DNA of 9,063 nucleotides, from the NCBI GenBank assembly GCA_964370235.1, contig CAYJIL010000092.1, positions 1 through 9,063 on the forward strand. The letters run 5' to 3'. The first letter of the stretch is position 1; every line of letters begins with the position of its first letter. The notes below the pieces were generated by a model. The model did no database searches, was not told the DNA's origin, and saw only the letters and a program-made list of their open reading frames with translations. Shown here one piece after another: positions 1-5,780 of the stretch. The stretch comes from CAYJIL01 sp964370235. GTDB taxonomy: Bacteria > Bacteroidota > Bacteroidia > Bacteroidales > Rikenellaceae. Made by a program: the position numbers and the translations under genes.

Positions 1-68
1 AAAAAAGTCAATAGCAATAGGGTCTATATTTTGAGAATAACACAAAATATAAACTCTATTGCTATTGA
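1..68 (-). terminator. Rho-independent terminator with a very long stem, ending the minus-strand operon
   Basis: Positions 8-33 are nearly perfectly complementary to 43-68: 26 bp with mismatches only at pairs 21/55 and 24/52. The outermost 13 bp are perfect and the loop is 9 nt. Read on the minus strand, the hairpin is followed at once by a run of T (the complement of the A-run at 1-6), as in an intrinsic terminator. It begins about 24 nt after the stop codon of the Rrf2-type regulator, so it most likely ends that operon. On the plus strand no T-run follows, so it should act mainly in one direction. The stem is two to three times longer than a usual terminator stem, and a small palindromic repeat that also terminates transcription is possible. 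Confidence 0.75.
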
Positions 69-92
69 TACAAATAAATTAACAATCTAGTA

Positions 93-542
93 CTACACTA
101 TATCTTTCGAAGGGTGCTTTAGCGCCTGCTGATAGTGGTCGTATATAGACATATTAATTAATTTGTTTTTTAGCACTTCGAGAGTGTCTTTATATGCCAT
201 ATATATTAGGCAATTATCACACTCATCGCACATGCAGATGATACCACCCTCAAGAGAATCTCTATAACAACTCATCTCGTTCTTGCCCTCGAGTGCCTCT
301 AAAATCTCGAGAACAGATATCTCTCTAGGGTTACGAGCATATATAAAACCGGGGTCTATTCCCCCAACCTTGCTTCTCAGTAAGCCGGCTTGCGTCAAAA
401 AGCGGAGCGCTGGCATTATTGCTCCATTGGTGACTCCAATTGCCGCCGCAAGGTCTTTTGCAGAGATTCTAACGCCTAGCTCATAGTTCTTTGTTAAGAT
501 ATGCGCTGCAACAAAGAAAATACGTGTTGAATTTAGCATCAT
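93..542 (-). CDS. Rrf2-family transcriptional regulator with a Cys-rich sensor region
   Basis: This 149-residue protein matches Rrf2/IscR-type regulators in length and layout. A winged helix-turn-helix covers about residues 5-70: the segment around ISAKDLAAAIGV is followed by a recognition helix near GAIMPALRFLTQAGLL and a wing near KVGGIDPGFIYAR. The family-typical linker EISVLEILEALEG follows at 74-86. Cysteines lie at 92, 103, 105, 108 and 111. IscR and NsrR bind an Fe-S cluster through three cysteines in the same part of the protein, so a metal, Fe-S or thiol sensing role is plausible but inferred. The CxCxxCxxC spacing is denser than the usual three-Cys pattern. Two start codons are adjacent (542 and 539). 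It is the last gene of an apparent operon, 18 bp after the GNAT gene and just before a strong terminator. It may regulate its own operon or a distant regulon; the target cannot be read here. Confidence 0.85.
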   Translation of the reverse strand: MMLNSTRIFFVAAHILTKNYELGVRISAKDLAAAIGVTNGAIMPALRFLTQAGLLRSKVGGIDPGFIYARNPREISVLEILEALEGKNEMSCYRDSLEGGIICMCDECDNCLIYMAYKDTLEVLKNKLINMSIYDHYQQALKHPSKDIV

Positions 543-560
543 TTAGTTGTTTGATAAATA

Positions 561-830
561 TTATATTTTTATACTCATATACTCGGGATGGCGTGCTAGC
601 CAAACTTGAGCATAAGAGCAGCTTGCCGATGGTTTGAGGCCATTCTCTATCGCATAGTCATAGGTGGCTTTCATTAGAGCAGCAGCAATACCTTGGCCAC
701 TAAGTGGGCTTGGAACTTGGGTTGTTACTACTGATAATTCACCTGCAAATACTCGATATCGAGCATAAGACCTCAACTCCTCTCTGTAAGTTTCAAAAGT
801 CTTTTCTTCTCTGTTATGAATAATTTCCAT
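561..830 (-). CDS. Minimal GNAT-fold N-acetyltransferase (PF14542/NATD1-like)
   Basis: This 89-residue protein has the length of the single-domain GNAT group represented by PF14542 (bacterial YjdJ-like proteins, Arabidopsis At1g77540, human NATD1). Visible family features are the VP turn at 39-40, the acetyl-CoA binding loop SGQGIAAALM at 44-53, the helix ATYDYAIENGLK, and the SCSY-to-RHPEY ending at 70-84, with Cys71 in the position conserved in this family. In most members the strand before the VP turn reads HT[EY]VP. Here it is TTQVP, so the conserved His, proposed as catalytic in At1g77540, is Thr36. The acetyl acceptor of this family is poorly known. The start codon is 2 nt after the stop of the DUF4837 gene, which implies translational coupling, and the Rrf2 gene follows by 18 bp. 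I am confident of the fold, not of the substrate or activity. Confidence 0.88.
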   Translation of the reverse strand: MEIIHNREEKTFETYREELRSYARYRVFAGELSVVTTQVPSPLSGQGIAAALMKATYDYAIENGLKPSASCSYAQVWLARHPEYMSIKI

Positions 831-832
831 AT

Positions 833-1846
833 CTATTTAGTTTTGGGTTCTTGTGGGAATTTTACCGAATACACCATACTCTCAAGCTGTCTTAGCAAGT
901 TGCGTTTAGGCTTATTTGGCTTTGGTGAATAAACATAAAAATCTAGCGTTAACACCATGTTTGTTGCAGGGTTAATGGTAGTATAGCTTATGAATGGACC
1001 ACCCATAAAATCGTTCTCTACCGACCACAAGCCCTTGAGCTCGACCCATGGTTGACCATTAATATAGAATTGCTCCATATCGGGCATAATGTGTGGCGAT
1101 GTTCTCATGTATGAACTATCTAGTGCACCCGGAATGCGAGACACATATTCATTACGCTTAACAGTAAGTATCTCGGCAGATGTTAAATCGCCCTCTACTC
1201 TTGGGTATTGATATATTACAATACCTTGACTAACCGATGCAGTTTCATAAGAGATCCACATAAAGTCATTCTCTTGCACATTACGTATTTTATATCCTCT
1301 AGGAATATCCATAGTCATGCCAAATATTGTAGATACCGAGTCGCTAATAACATTATCACGTGTCTCTTTTACGATCTTATTATAGCGTTTAATCTCCATA
1401 TCCTCTAGCATGGAAACAATCTCGTCTCGGTTATTATCTATTAGCGAAATCATAACCGAATCGTTAGGAGCAGTAAATGTAACTATCACCTGCTCTTTTG
1501 AGTGCACCTCTTGGTCTACACGCACTCCTGCTTGTAGCGTATCGGCAATCTCTACCTTTACTACATTACGATGGCGTGCATTAAGAGTTTTAAAAAAGTG
1601 TGGCTCAATAATTTTGAGAGAGAGCCTTGGCTCAGATTGGTTAAGCATCTCAACATCTCTTGTCATAGCAAAACGTATGGTATCGCCAACAGGCCCTTCC
1701 CACACACTTTTGGGAGTAACAATAAATACCTCGTATGCTGCACCTATTGCATCATGTAGATGGCGCTTACCGCTATTACTGCTAGTAGACCCACAGCTTG
1801 AAATTGTTATCAAAATCAGAAGTAGCGAAAAAATCTTAACTCTCAT
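833..1846 (-). CDS. DUF4837 family lipoprotein
   Basis: The product is a secreted lipoprotein of 337 residues. A short basic start (MRVK) leads into a hydrophobic stretch and a lipobox ISSC at residues 15-18, followed by a Ser/Gly/Asn-rich linker, so the mature protein is probably anchored in the inner or outer membrane. The rest matches the Bacteroidota family DUF4837 (PF16125): a region opening with AYEVFIVTPKSVWEGPVGD, a middle part with IPRGYKI and ENDFMWISYE, and a C-terminal part with WVELKGLWSVENDFMGGPF and DFYVYSPKPNKPKRN. The family's function is unknown to me. An in-frame ATG exists at 1858, but the ATG at 1846 is preferred because GAGG lies about 6-9 nt upstream of it and a 4-residue-longer form adds nothing to the signal peptide. 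It heads the operon with the GNAT and Rrf2 genes. Confidence 0.86.
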   Translation of the reverse strand: MRVKIFSLLLILITISSCGSTSSNSGKRHLHDAIGAAYEVFIVTPKSVWEGPVGDTIRFAMTRDVEMLNQSEPRLSLKIIEPHFFKTLNARHRNVVKVEIADTLQAGVRVDQEVHSKEQVIVTFTAPNDSVMISLIDNNRDEIVSMLEDMEIKRYNKIVKETRDNVISDSVSTIFGMTMDIPRGYKIRNVQENDFMWISYETASVSQGIVIYQYPRVEGDLTSAEILTVKRNEYVSRIPGALDSSYMRTSPHIMPDMEQFYINGQPWVELKGLWSVENDFMGGPFISYTTINPATNMVLTLDFYVYSPKPNKPKRNLLRQLESMVYSVKFPQEPKTK

Positions 1847-1878
1847 AATTATCCTCATTTTATTTAATTATAGACATA

Positions 1879-1886
1879 CAAATATA
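1879..1886 (-). promoter_or_regulatory. Candidate Bacteroidota -7 box for the DUF4837-GNAT-Rrf2 operon
   Basis: The minus strand reads TATATTTG here, an exact match to the Bacteroidota -7 consensus TAnnTTTG, about 30-40 nt upstream of the DUF4837 start. No convincing TTG -33 element is seen about 20 bp further upstream. The location fits and the motif is short, so this is a moderate call. Confidence 0.45.
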
Positions 1887-1936
1887 ATCATTTATTATGG
1901 CTTTATACTTATATGTAGCTAATTTTAGAAATAATA

Positions 1937-1967
1937 TTGTAACTTTTGTTAAAAAACATTTTATTTG
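1937..1967 (+). promoter_or_regulatory. Candidate promoter for the deacetylase-ubiX operon
   Basis: TTG at 1937-1939 is followed after 20 bp by TTTATTTG at 1960-1967. This resembles the Bacteroidota -33/-7 arrangement (TTG, about 19-21 bp, TAnnTTTG) with one deviation in the -7 box. The predicted transcript start, near 1974, lies after the TTG codon at 1965 and before the ATG at 2010, which supports the ATG as the true start of the deacetylase. Confidence 0.45.
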
Positions 1968-2009
1968 CATGATGAATTTACGATAATCGTATTTAATAGC
2001 TACCTAAGA

Positions 2010-2627
2010 ATGCTTATTAAACCACCAAAATTTATAAGGCGTATTTTCCCCGATTTAATATGGAATTTGGACACTCCCGAGAATCGAGACAAGATATTTC
2101 TCACTTTTGACGATGGTCCAACGCCCGGTGTTACAGAACATATACTCGATACCCTAGATAGGTATGGAGCAAAAGCAACATTCTTTTGTTTGGGCAAGAA
2201 TGTTGAGCAATACCCACATCTATACCACATGATGGTAGAGAGAGGGCACGTTGTTGCCAACCACTCATATAGCCACATTAAGGGCTGGGGGGTTCACACC
2301 GGAAGATATGTCGAAGATATCGACCTAGCCGACAGTTTTATTCACTCCAACTTATTTCGACCACCATACGGAAGGATTAAGCCCACACAATCTCGCCGCC
2401 TAAACGAAAGGTATAAACTAATCATGTGGGAGGTTCTCTCTCGTGATTATAGCCACTGGGTAACTCCCGAGCAGTGCCTCAAGAATGTGGTAAAAAACGC
2501 CAAAGGAGGCTCGATTGTTGTGTTTCACGATTCGCTAAAGGCGTTCAAGAACATGAGTTATGCGCTCGAGGGGTCACTAAAAGAACTTAGCGAAAGAGGT
2601 TATAGTTTTGATGTTATTTCATTATAA
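2010..2627 (+). CDS. Polysaccharide deacetylase, NodB/CE4 family
   Basis: This 205-residue protein carries all five motifs of carbohydrate esterase family 4, metal-dependent enzymes that remove acetyl groups from N-acetylated sugars in peptidoglycan, chitin-like polymers or surface glycans. They are TFDDGP at 32-37 (catalytic and metal Asp), HSYSH at 85-89 (metal His pair), RPPYG at 117-121, DYSHW at 146-150, and VVFHD at 170-174 with the catalytic-site His. No signal peptide is visible; the N-terminus is a basic, Pro-containing segment (MLIKPPKFIRRIFP) before the domain. The frame stays open upstream to a TTG at 1965, but ATG 2010 is chosen because homologous proteins begin this way and the candidate promoter would start transcription after 1965. 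ubiX begins 3 nt after its stop, so the two are probably co-transcribed. The natural substrate is not evident. Confidence 0.93.
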   Translation: MLIKPPKFIRRIFPDLIWNLDTPENRDKIFLTFDDGPTPGVTEHILDTLDRYGAKATFFCLGKNVEQYPHLYHMMVERGHVVANHSYSHIKGWGVHTGRYVEDIDLADSFIHSNLFRPPYGRIKPTQSRRLNERYKLIMWEVLSRDYSHWVTPEQCLKNVVKNAKGGSIVVFHDSLKAFKNMSYALEGSLKELSERGYSFDVISL

Positions 2628-2630
2628 GGT

Positions 2631-3200
2631 ATGAAAATTATTGTTGCCATAAGCGGAGCTAGCGGCTCTATATATGCTCGTCAATTGATTGATGCGCTTA
2701 TTAACAGCGAAAAAGTTAGCCAAATAGCAGTCATCATGTCGCAAAATGGCCAAATGGTCTATCGTCACGAAATGGGCGAAGAATTCAAGCCATCAAGCCC
2801 AAAGCTAACAATATACAAAAACGATGACTTTATGGCTCCATTTGCCTCGGGCAGTAGCCACTGGGATGCCATGGTAGTTGCACCCTGCTCGGTGGGAGTG
2901 CTTGCTCGTGTGGCATCGGGCGTTAGCGAGAGCCTCACTACACGTGCTGCCGATGTTATGCTAAAGGAGCGTCGCAAGCTAATATTTACACTAAGAGAAA
3001 CTCCTCTCAATCTCATACATATCGAGAACATGAAAACCGTTACCTTGGCTGGCGCTATTGTTGTGCCTGCTTCGCCATCGCTATATAGCTCTCCTAGCAA
3101 TATCGAGGAGCTATGCTATACAGTTACCGCAAGGGTTCTATCGCTACTTGGAGTACCCGACACCACCAGTTATAGCTGGGGAGAAAGCTCTGCTCTTTAG
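2631..3200 (+). CDS. ubiX: Flavin prenyltransferase UbiX
   Basis: UbiX joins a dimethylallyl group to reduced FMN, giving prenylated FMN, the cofactor of UbiD-type decarboxylases. At 189 residues the protein has the usual family length. Signature segments are the nucleotide-binding turn ISGASGSIY at 7-15, APCSVGVLARVASGVS at 84-99, RAADVMLKERRKL at 105-117 and RETPLN at 122-127 (the phosphate- and prenyl-binding region), and the PASPSLYS segment at 146-153. The family's key residues appear intact. It acts in the cytoplasm as a homo-oligomer (family knowledge). It follows the deacetylase by 3 nt. A UbiD partner is not in this window, so the downstream pathway (quinone synthesis or aromatic acid decarboxylation) is unresolved. 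Its stop codon is separated from the convergent terminase stop by a single base. Confidence 0.95.
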   Translation: MKIIVAISGASGSIYARQLIDALINSEKVSQIAVIMSQNGQMVYRHEMGEEFKPSSPKLTIYKNDDFMAPFASGSSHWDAMVVAPCSVGVLARVASGVSESLTTRAADVMLKERRKLIFTLRETPLNLIHIENMKTVTLAGAIVVPASPSLYSSPSNIEELCYTVTARVLSLLGVPDTTSYSWGESSAL

Positions 3201-3201
3201 G

Positions 3202-5175
3202 CTAAAATGTTGACTCGCTAGATACTCGCTTGCCCGTTCGTTTTTTGGGAGGCACAATTAGCGAAGGAGGATCGGTAACTTGCGATGCTTTAAGCCCAAT
3301 TGCACGGCTCATGTATATATCGTCATGCTTGCCATCTACTGCCCCATAACTACCATTTTCTTTTATTTCGTAACTATCGGCCTCGTCAATGGCACGCTCG
3401 TCATATTCGATATAGTTGCGCTCCCTCATTCGTTTGTTCATTTGGTTTACCAAGTCGGTTTTCGATGCCGAAGAGGTAAAGAACCCATATCTTGCTGGAC
3501 GCCCCTCTCGTATAGAGAATCTATCGCTACGTGCATATAGGTTTGGGTATATATCTTTTATTTCGTCCAAAATTGTGAGCGAATGGTCACCATCGCTACT
3601 CTTTGCATTTAGCGAATTAGCTTCGACAACCAGCAGAGCCTTACCATAAAGTGTCGCCAACTGCACGGCACGCCATATGGCTAAATCTTGGTCGAGGTGA
3701 AATCGCCATGTAGCAATACACTCCTCGCCGCCACCCTCTATGAGCCCATAGCGATCTATCACCGAAATAACCGAATAGTCGGCACGCTCTGTCCTGCCAC
3801 CAATATCCATGCTAACAATATAACGATTCTTAACAGCAGGCGATTGTTCTGCCAAAGCCCATATCCAAAGCGTACCGCCGGCACACTCATACAACTTCAT
3901 AGAACAATCGATTGCACTACTGCCTTGCTGGCTATCAGACGATATTTCGCCAACGAATATTGGTTTTCGACACTCCTTGCGCATGGCTGCCGTATAGGCT
4001 GGGTTGTGTGCTCTGCGCCCTGTCGATTGAAACGCCTCGGAGGGTGTAGTTGGAAACTCACACCCCATTCGCCAGTCGTCATACCCTTCGGACAATCTTT
4101 TTGTTCGATGCCAATTTATGCCTTCGAGGCTTGCTCCCAACTCAAAATACCCTTTTTCGACACTGTTCATAGACTCTACAAACTCCCTCATCTCTTGCTC
4201 ACTCTCAAAATTTGTTTGGTATAAATCTATCTCATACCAAGGCACAAACACGGGAGTGAATCCGTTTTCACCTCTTTGAGCACCACTAAATAACCTGTGA
4301 AAATAGTTACCCACTCCCTTTGCCGTACTCTCTACCACTATCATCGATAACTCTTGCAGAGGAACAGTTCCGGCTATTGTTTGAATTAAATCTTCGGGGC
4401 TTTTGCCCTGTGTGGTTTTCCAAAGCCCTACTTCAGACAGATGAGCCATCATAATATCCGACGATCGCAGCGAGTCGGGCTGCTGCATCGAGCCTATATA
4501 TATGATTGCTCCTCTCGATGTAATTATTTTATTCTTGGATGAGCCCTCGTAGTTTGACATTGTAATAGAGGGCATTTTTTGTGGGTAGTTAGCCACTAGC
4601 CTATTATACATAGCTCGAATATTGCGTGCCTGCTCCTCTACGTCGGTAACTATTGCCGAGTGCCAGTTGCGGCGATGCAAAAGCTGTATCCACGCCATAA
4701 ATATTTGAATAAGTGTCGACCCTCCCCACTGTCGTGCCTTTAGCAGTACTACACGTATTGGCTCTTTTTGCTCTATTTTATTATACAAAACCAAGAGCAG
4801 CTTTAGCTGTGCACCACGCAACCTAAAGGGTACTAGTTGTTTGGTGCTCTTATCTTGTATCTTTACACAACTAATTGCCCAATACTCAAAATCATATCTT
4901 AGCCTGAGTGCCGACACACTTCGCTCTAGCGACTTGTAGTTTAGGTTATTTTGATTGGCATAGTTTTTGAGAGTGCCACATTCTACTATTGAGCACACCA
5001 GCGCATCGCTCAATGCAATATTTGGCATTAGTATATGGCGAGCCGTGGTGAGTTGCAGTCTAAATCTCCCAACCAAAGAGCCCTCACCCGTTTGTGGGTT
5101 ATATGGCAGGCTATGATTGCTAGTACGTGTTCTATTGAGTTCAATAATAGTTTGAGTTTCGGTTTTAATATTCAT
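3202..5175 (-). CDS. Phage-type terminase large subunit (TerL): packaging ATPase and nuclease
   Basis: The 657-residue product has the two-domain architecture of large terminases, the motors that cut and pump DNA into phage heads. ATPase domain: Walker A variant KARQWGGST at 146-154 (the GK lysine is Gly and the basic residues lie upstream, as in many TerL), a Walker B with catalytic Glu HLSEV at 245-249 (E248), and coupling motif VESTAKG at 281-287. Nuclease domain, RNase H-like: DIGG at 457-460, VVEAN at 516-520, and GKHDD at 615-619, giving the expected acidic set D457, E518, D618/D619. A helix-turn-helix-like segment lies at about 67-90, before the motor. All motifs look intact, so the gene is probably functional. 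It follows a small HTH gene by 4 nt. No capsid, portal or tail gene is nearby and base composition resembles the neighbours, so a domesticated or isolated terminase is likely rather than part of a fresh prophage. Confidence 0.88.
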   Translation of the reverse strand: MNIKTETQTIIELNRTRTSNHSLPYNPQTGEGSLVGRFRLQLTTARHILMPNIALSDALVCSIVECGTLKNYANQNNLNYKSLERSVSALRLRYDFEYWAISCVKIQDKSTKQLVPFRLRGAQLKLLLVLYNKIEQKEPIRVVLLKARQWGGSTLIQIFMAWIQLLHRRNWHSAIVTDVEEQARNIRAMYNRLVANYPQKMPSITMSNYEGSSKNKIITSRGAIIYIGSMQQPDSLRSSDIMMAHLSEVGLWKTTQGKSPEDLIQTIAGTVPLQELSMIVVESTAKGVGNYFHRLFSGAQRGENGFTPVFVPWYEIDLYQTNFESEQEMREFVESMNSVEKGYFELGASLEGINWHRTKRLSEGYDDWRMGCEFPTTPSEAFQSTGRRAHNPAYTAAMRKECRKPIFVGEISSDSQQGSSAIDCSMKLYECAGGTLWIWALAEQSPAVKNRYIVSMDIGGRTERADYSVISVIDRYGLIEGGGEECIATWRFHLDQDLAIWRAVQLATLYGKALLVVEANSLNAKSSDGDHSLTILDEIKDIYPNLYARSDRFSIREGRPARYGFFTSSASKTDLVNQMNKRMRERNYIEYDERAIDEADSYEIKENGSYGAVDGKHDDIYMSRAIGLKASQVTDPPSLIVPPKKRTGKRVSSESTF

Positions 5176-5179
5176 TATA

Positions 5180-5452
5180 TTACAATTTTTTATTGTAGTT
5201 ATTTATAATGCGTGAAACATACTTGGGTGTAATGCCATACATAGCAGCAATTGTATCGTAATAAAACGACATCGAAATATACTTATAGAGTATCGGATTC
5301 TCCTTAGAAACACTCTTAATTAGGTTTATATAGTCTGTATAGATCATTTGGGTGAGAATATCGCCTCGCTTTACTCTCTCTTTAGAGCTCAATTGAATCT
5401 CTCTTAACCGCATTTGAAATACTTTGTATCTGTGCCGAGATAGTGGTTTCAT
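5180..5452 (-). CDS. Small helix-turn-helix protein paired with TerL (terminase small subunit candidate)
   Basis: The protein has 90 residues from the ATG at 5452. It is basic in its N-terminal part (MKPLSRHRYKVFQMRLREIQ), has a helical middle, and ends in a clear helix-turn-helix-like segment, YYDTIAAMYGITPKYVSRII, in the last 27 residues. I do not recognise a named family. The ATG at 5512 would add 20 hydrophobic residues, but those codons cover a -7 promoter box (5495-5488) and an inverted repeat, so the later start is preferred. The terminase gene starts 4 nt after its stop, so the two are almost certainly co-transcribed and translationally coupled. Terminase small subunits are short HTH proteins that recognise the packaging site and are usually encoded just before TerL, so that role is a reasonable inference. 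A sigma-region-4-like or ordinary repressor role is the alternative. Confidence 0.7.
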   Translation of the reverse strand: MKPLSRHRYKVFQMRLREIQLSSKERVKRGDILTQMIYTDYINLIKSVSKENPILYKYISMSFYYDTIAAMYGITPKYVSRIINNYNKKL

Positions 5453-5483
5453 TGCTAGCTGGGGTTTAATTATTAATCTAATT

Positions 5484-5495
5484 AGTGCAAATATA
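5484..5495 (-). promoter_or_regulatory. Candidate -7 promoter box for the HTH-terminase operon
   Basis: The minus strand reads TATATTTGCACT here, containing an exact TAnnTTTG -7 match. Transcription would start near 5480, about 30 nt before the ATG at 5452. No clear -33 TTG is present, so the promoter may be weak or need an activator. The same 12-mer occurs on the plus strand at 5575-5586. Confidence 0.45.
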
Positions 5496-5513
5496 GTAAT
5501 TTTTATTTGCACT
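5484..5513. repeat. 10-bp inverted repeat overlapping the HTH-terminase promoter
   Basis: AGTGCAAATA at 5484-5493 and TATTTGCACT at 5504-5513 are perfect inverted copies separated by 10 bp. One arm overlaps the -7 box of the minus-strand promoter, so the element sits where a repressor operator would. A further TTTGCAC lies at 5522-5528 and another at 5579-5585. Part of the similarity comes from the promoter consensus itself (TATTTGCA), so an operator role is only a suggestion. Confidence 0.4.
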
Positions 5514-5574
5514 TAAAATAGTTTGCACGCTAAATAGTATATTCCCCATTTTTTTTAATCTCCTAAATTATAAG

Positions 5575-5582
5575 TATATTTG
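5575..5582 (+). promoter_or_regulatory. Candidate -7 promoter box for the riboswitch-btuFCD operon
   Basis: TATATTTG matches TAnnTTTG exactly. A start about 5-8 nt downstream would place the first transcribed bases at about 5587-5590, which nearly coincides with the start of the riboswitch P1 stem at 5586. The -33 region is T-rich without a TTG. The position relative to the aptamer is the main support. Confidence 0.5.
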
Positions 5583-5585
5583 CAC

Positions 5586-5768
5586 TGCTTTGTCATTTCA
5601 AGATCAACTTAAAGTGTTCAACGAGGGAATTGTGTGCAAATCACAAACAGTCCCGCTGCTGTAATCCTCTGCCACAATAGTGGTAGAATTCTAGTAGACA
5701 GCCACTGCTCACAACACATTGAGCGGGAAGGCACTAGAGACAAGGAGAGTCAGAAGACCTGCAAAGCA
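5586..5768 (+). promoter_or_regulatory. Cobalamin riboswitch aptamer (adenosylcobalamin type, RF00174-like)
   Basis: The leader carries the conserved blocks of the B12 riboswitch in order: GGGAAT at 5625-5630, GTG and AAATC at about 5634-5642, CAGTCCCGCTGCTGTAA at 5648-5664, GCCACTG at 5701-5707, GCGGGAAGGC at 5723-5732, and the B12-box-like GTCAGAAGACCTGC at 5749-5762. CCCGC (5652-5656) pairs with GCGGG (5723-5727). A closing stem is formed by TGCTTTG (5586-5592) and CAAAGCA (5762-5768). A peripheral hairpin lies at 5670-5686 with loop AATA. The RNA binds a cobalamin and normally lowers expression of the downstream gene, here a binding-protein ABC importer starting at 5859. The peripheral elements favour the adenosylcobalamin class, but that is a judgement from sequence. 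Confidence 0.95.
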
Positions 5769-5780
5769 ACTATTAATCGT

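Noticed and set aside
1410..1922. 170-codon open frame on the plus strand across the DUF4837 gene
   Set aside because: It is antisense to a gene with a clear lipobox and family match, its translation is low-complexity Ser/Thr/Ile-rich, and it has no recognisable motif.
1965..2009. TTG-initiated upstream extension of the polysaccharide deacetylase
   Set aside because: The extra 15 residues do not look like a signal peptide, the likely promoter starts transcription after this codon, and the ATG at 2010 gives the N-terminus expected for the family.
3190..3260. Shared terminator between the convergent ubiX and terminase genes
   Set aside because: There is only one base between the stop codons, and I could not find a stable stem with a T-tract on either side.
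3688..4224. 178-codon plus-strand frame inside the terminase gene
   Set aside because: It lies opposite the conserved terminase nuclease region. Its Cys/Leu-rich translation resembles no family and it has no promoter or start context.
3202..5512. Intact prophage
   Set aside because: Apart from the terminase and its small partner there is no integrase, portal, capsid, tail or lysis gene and no att-like repeat in the window.
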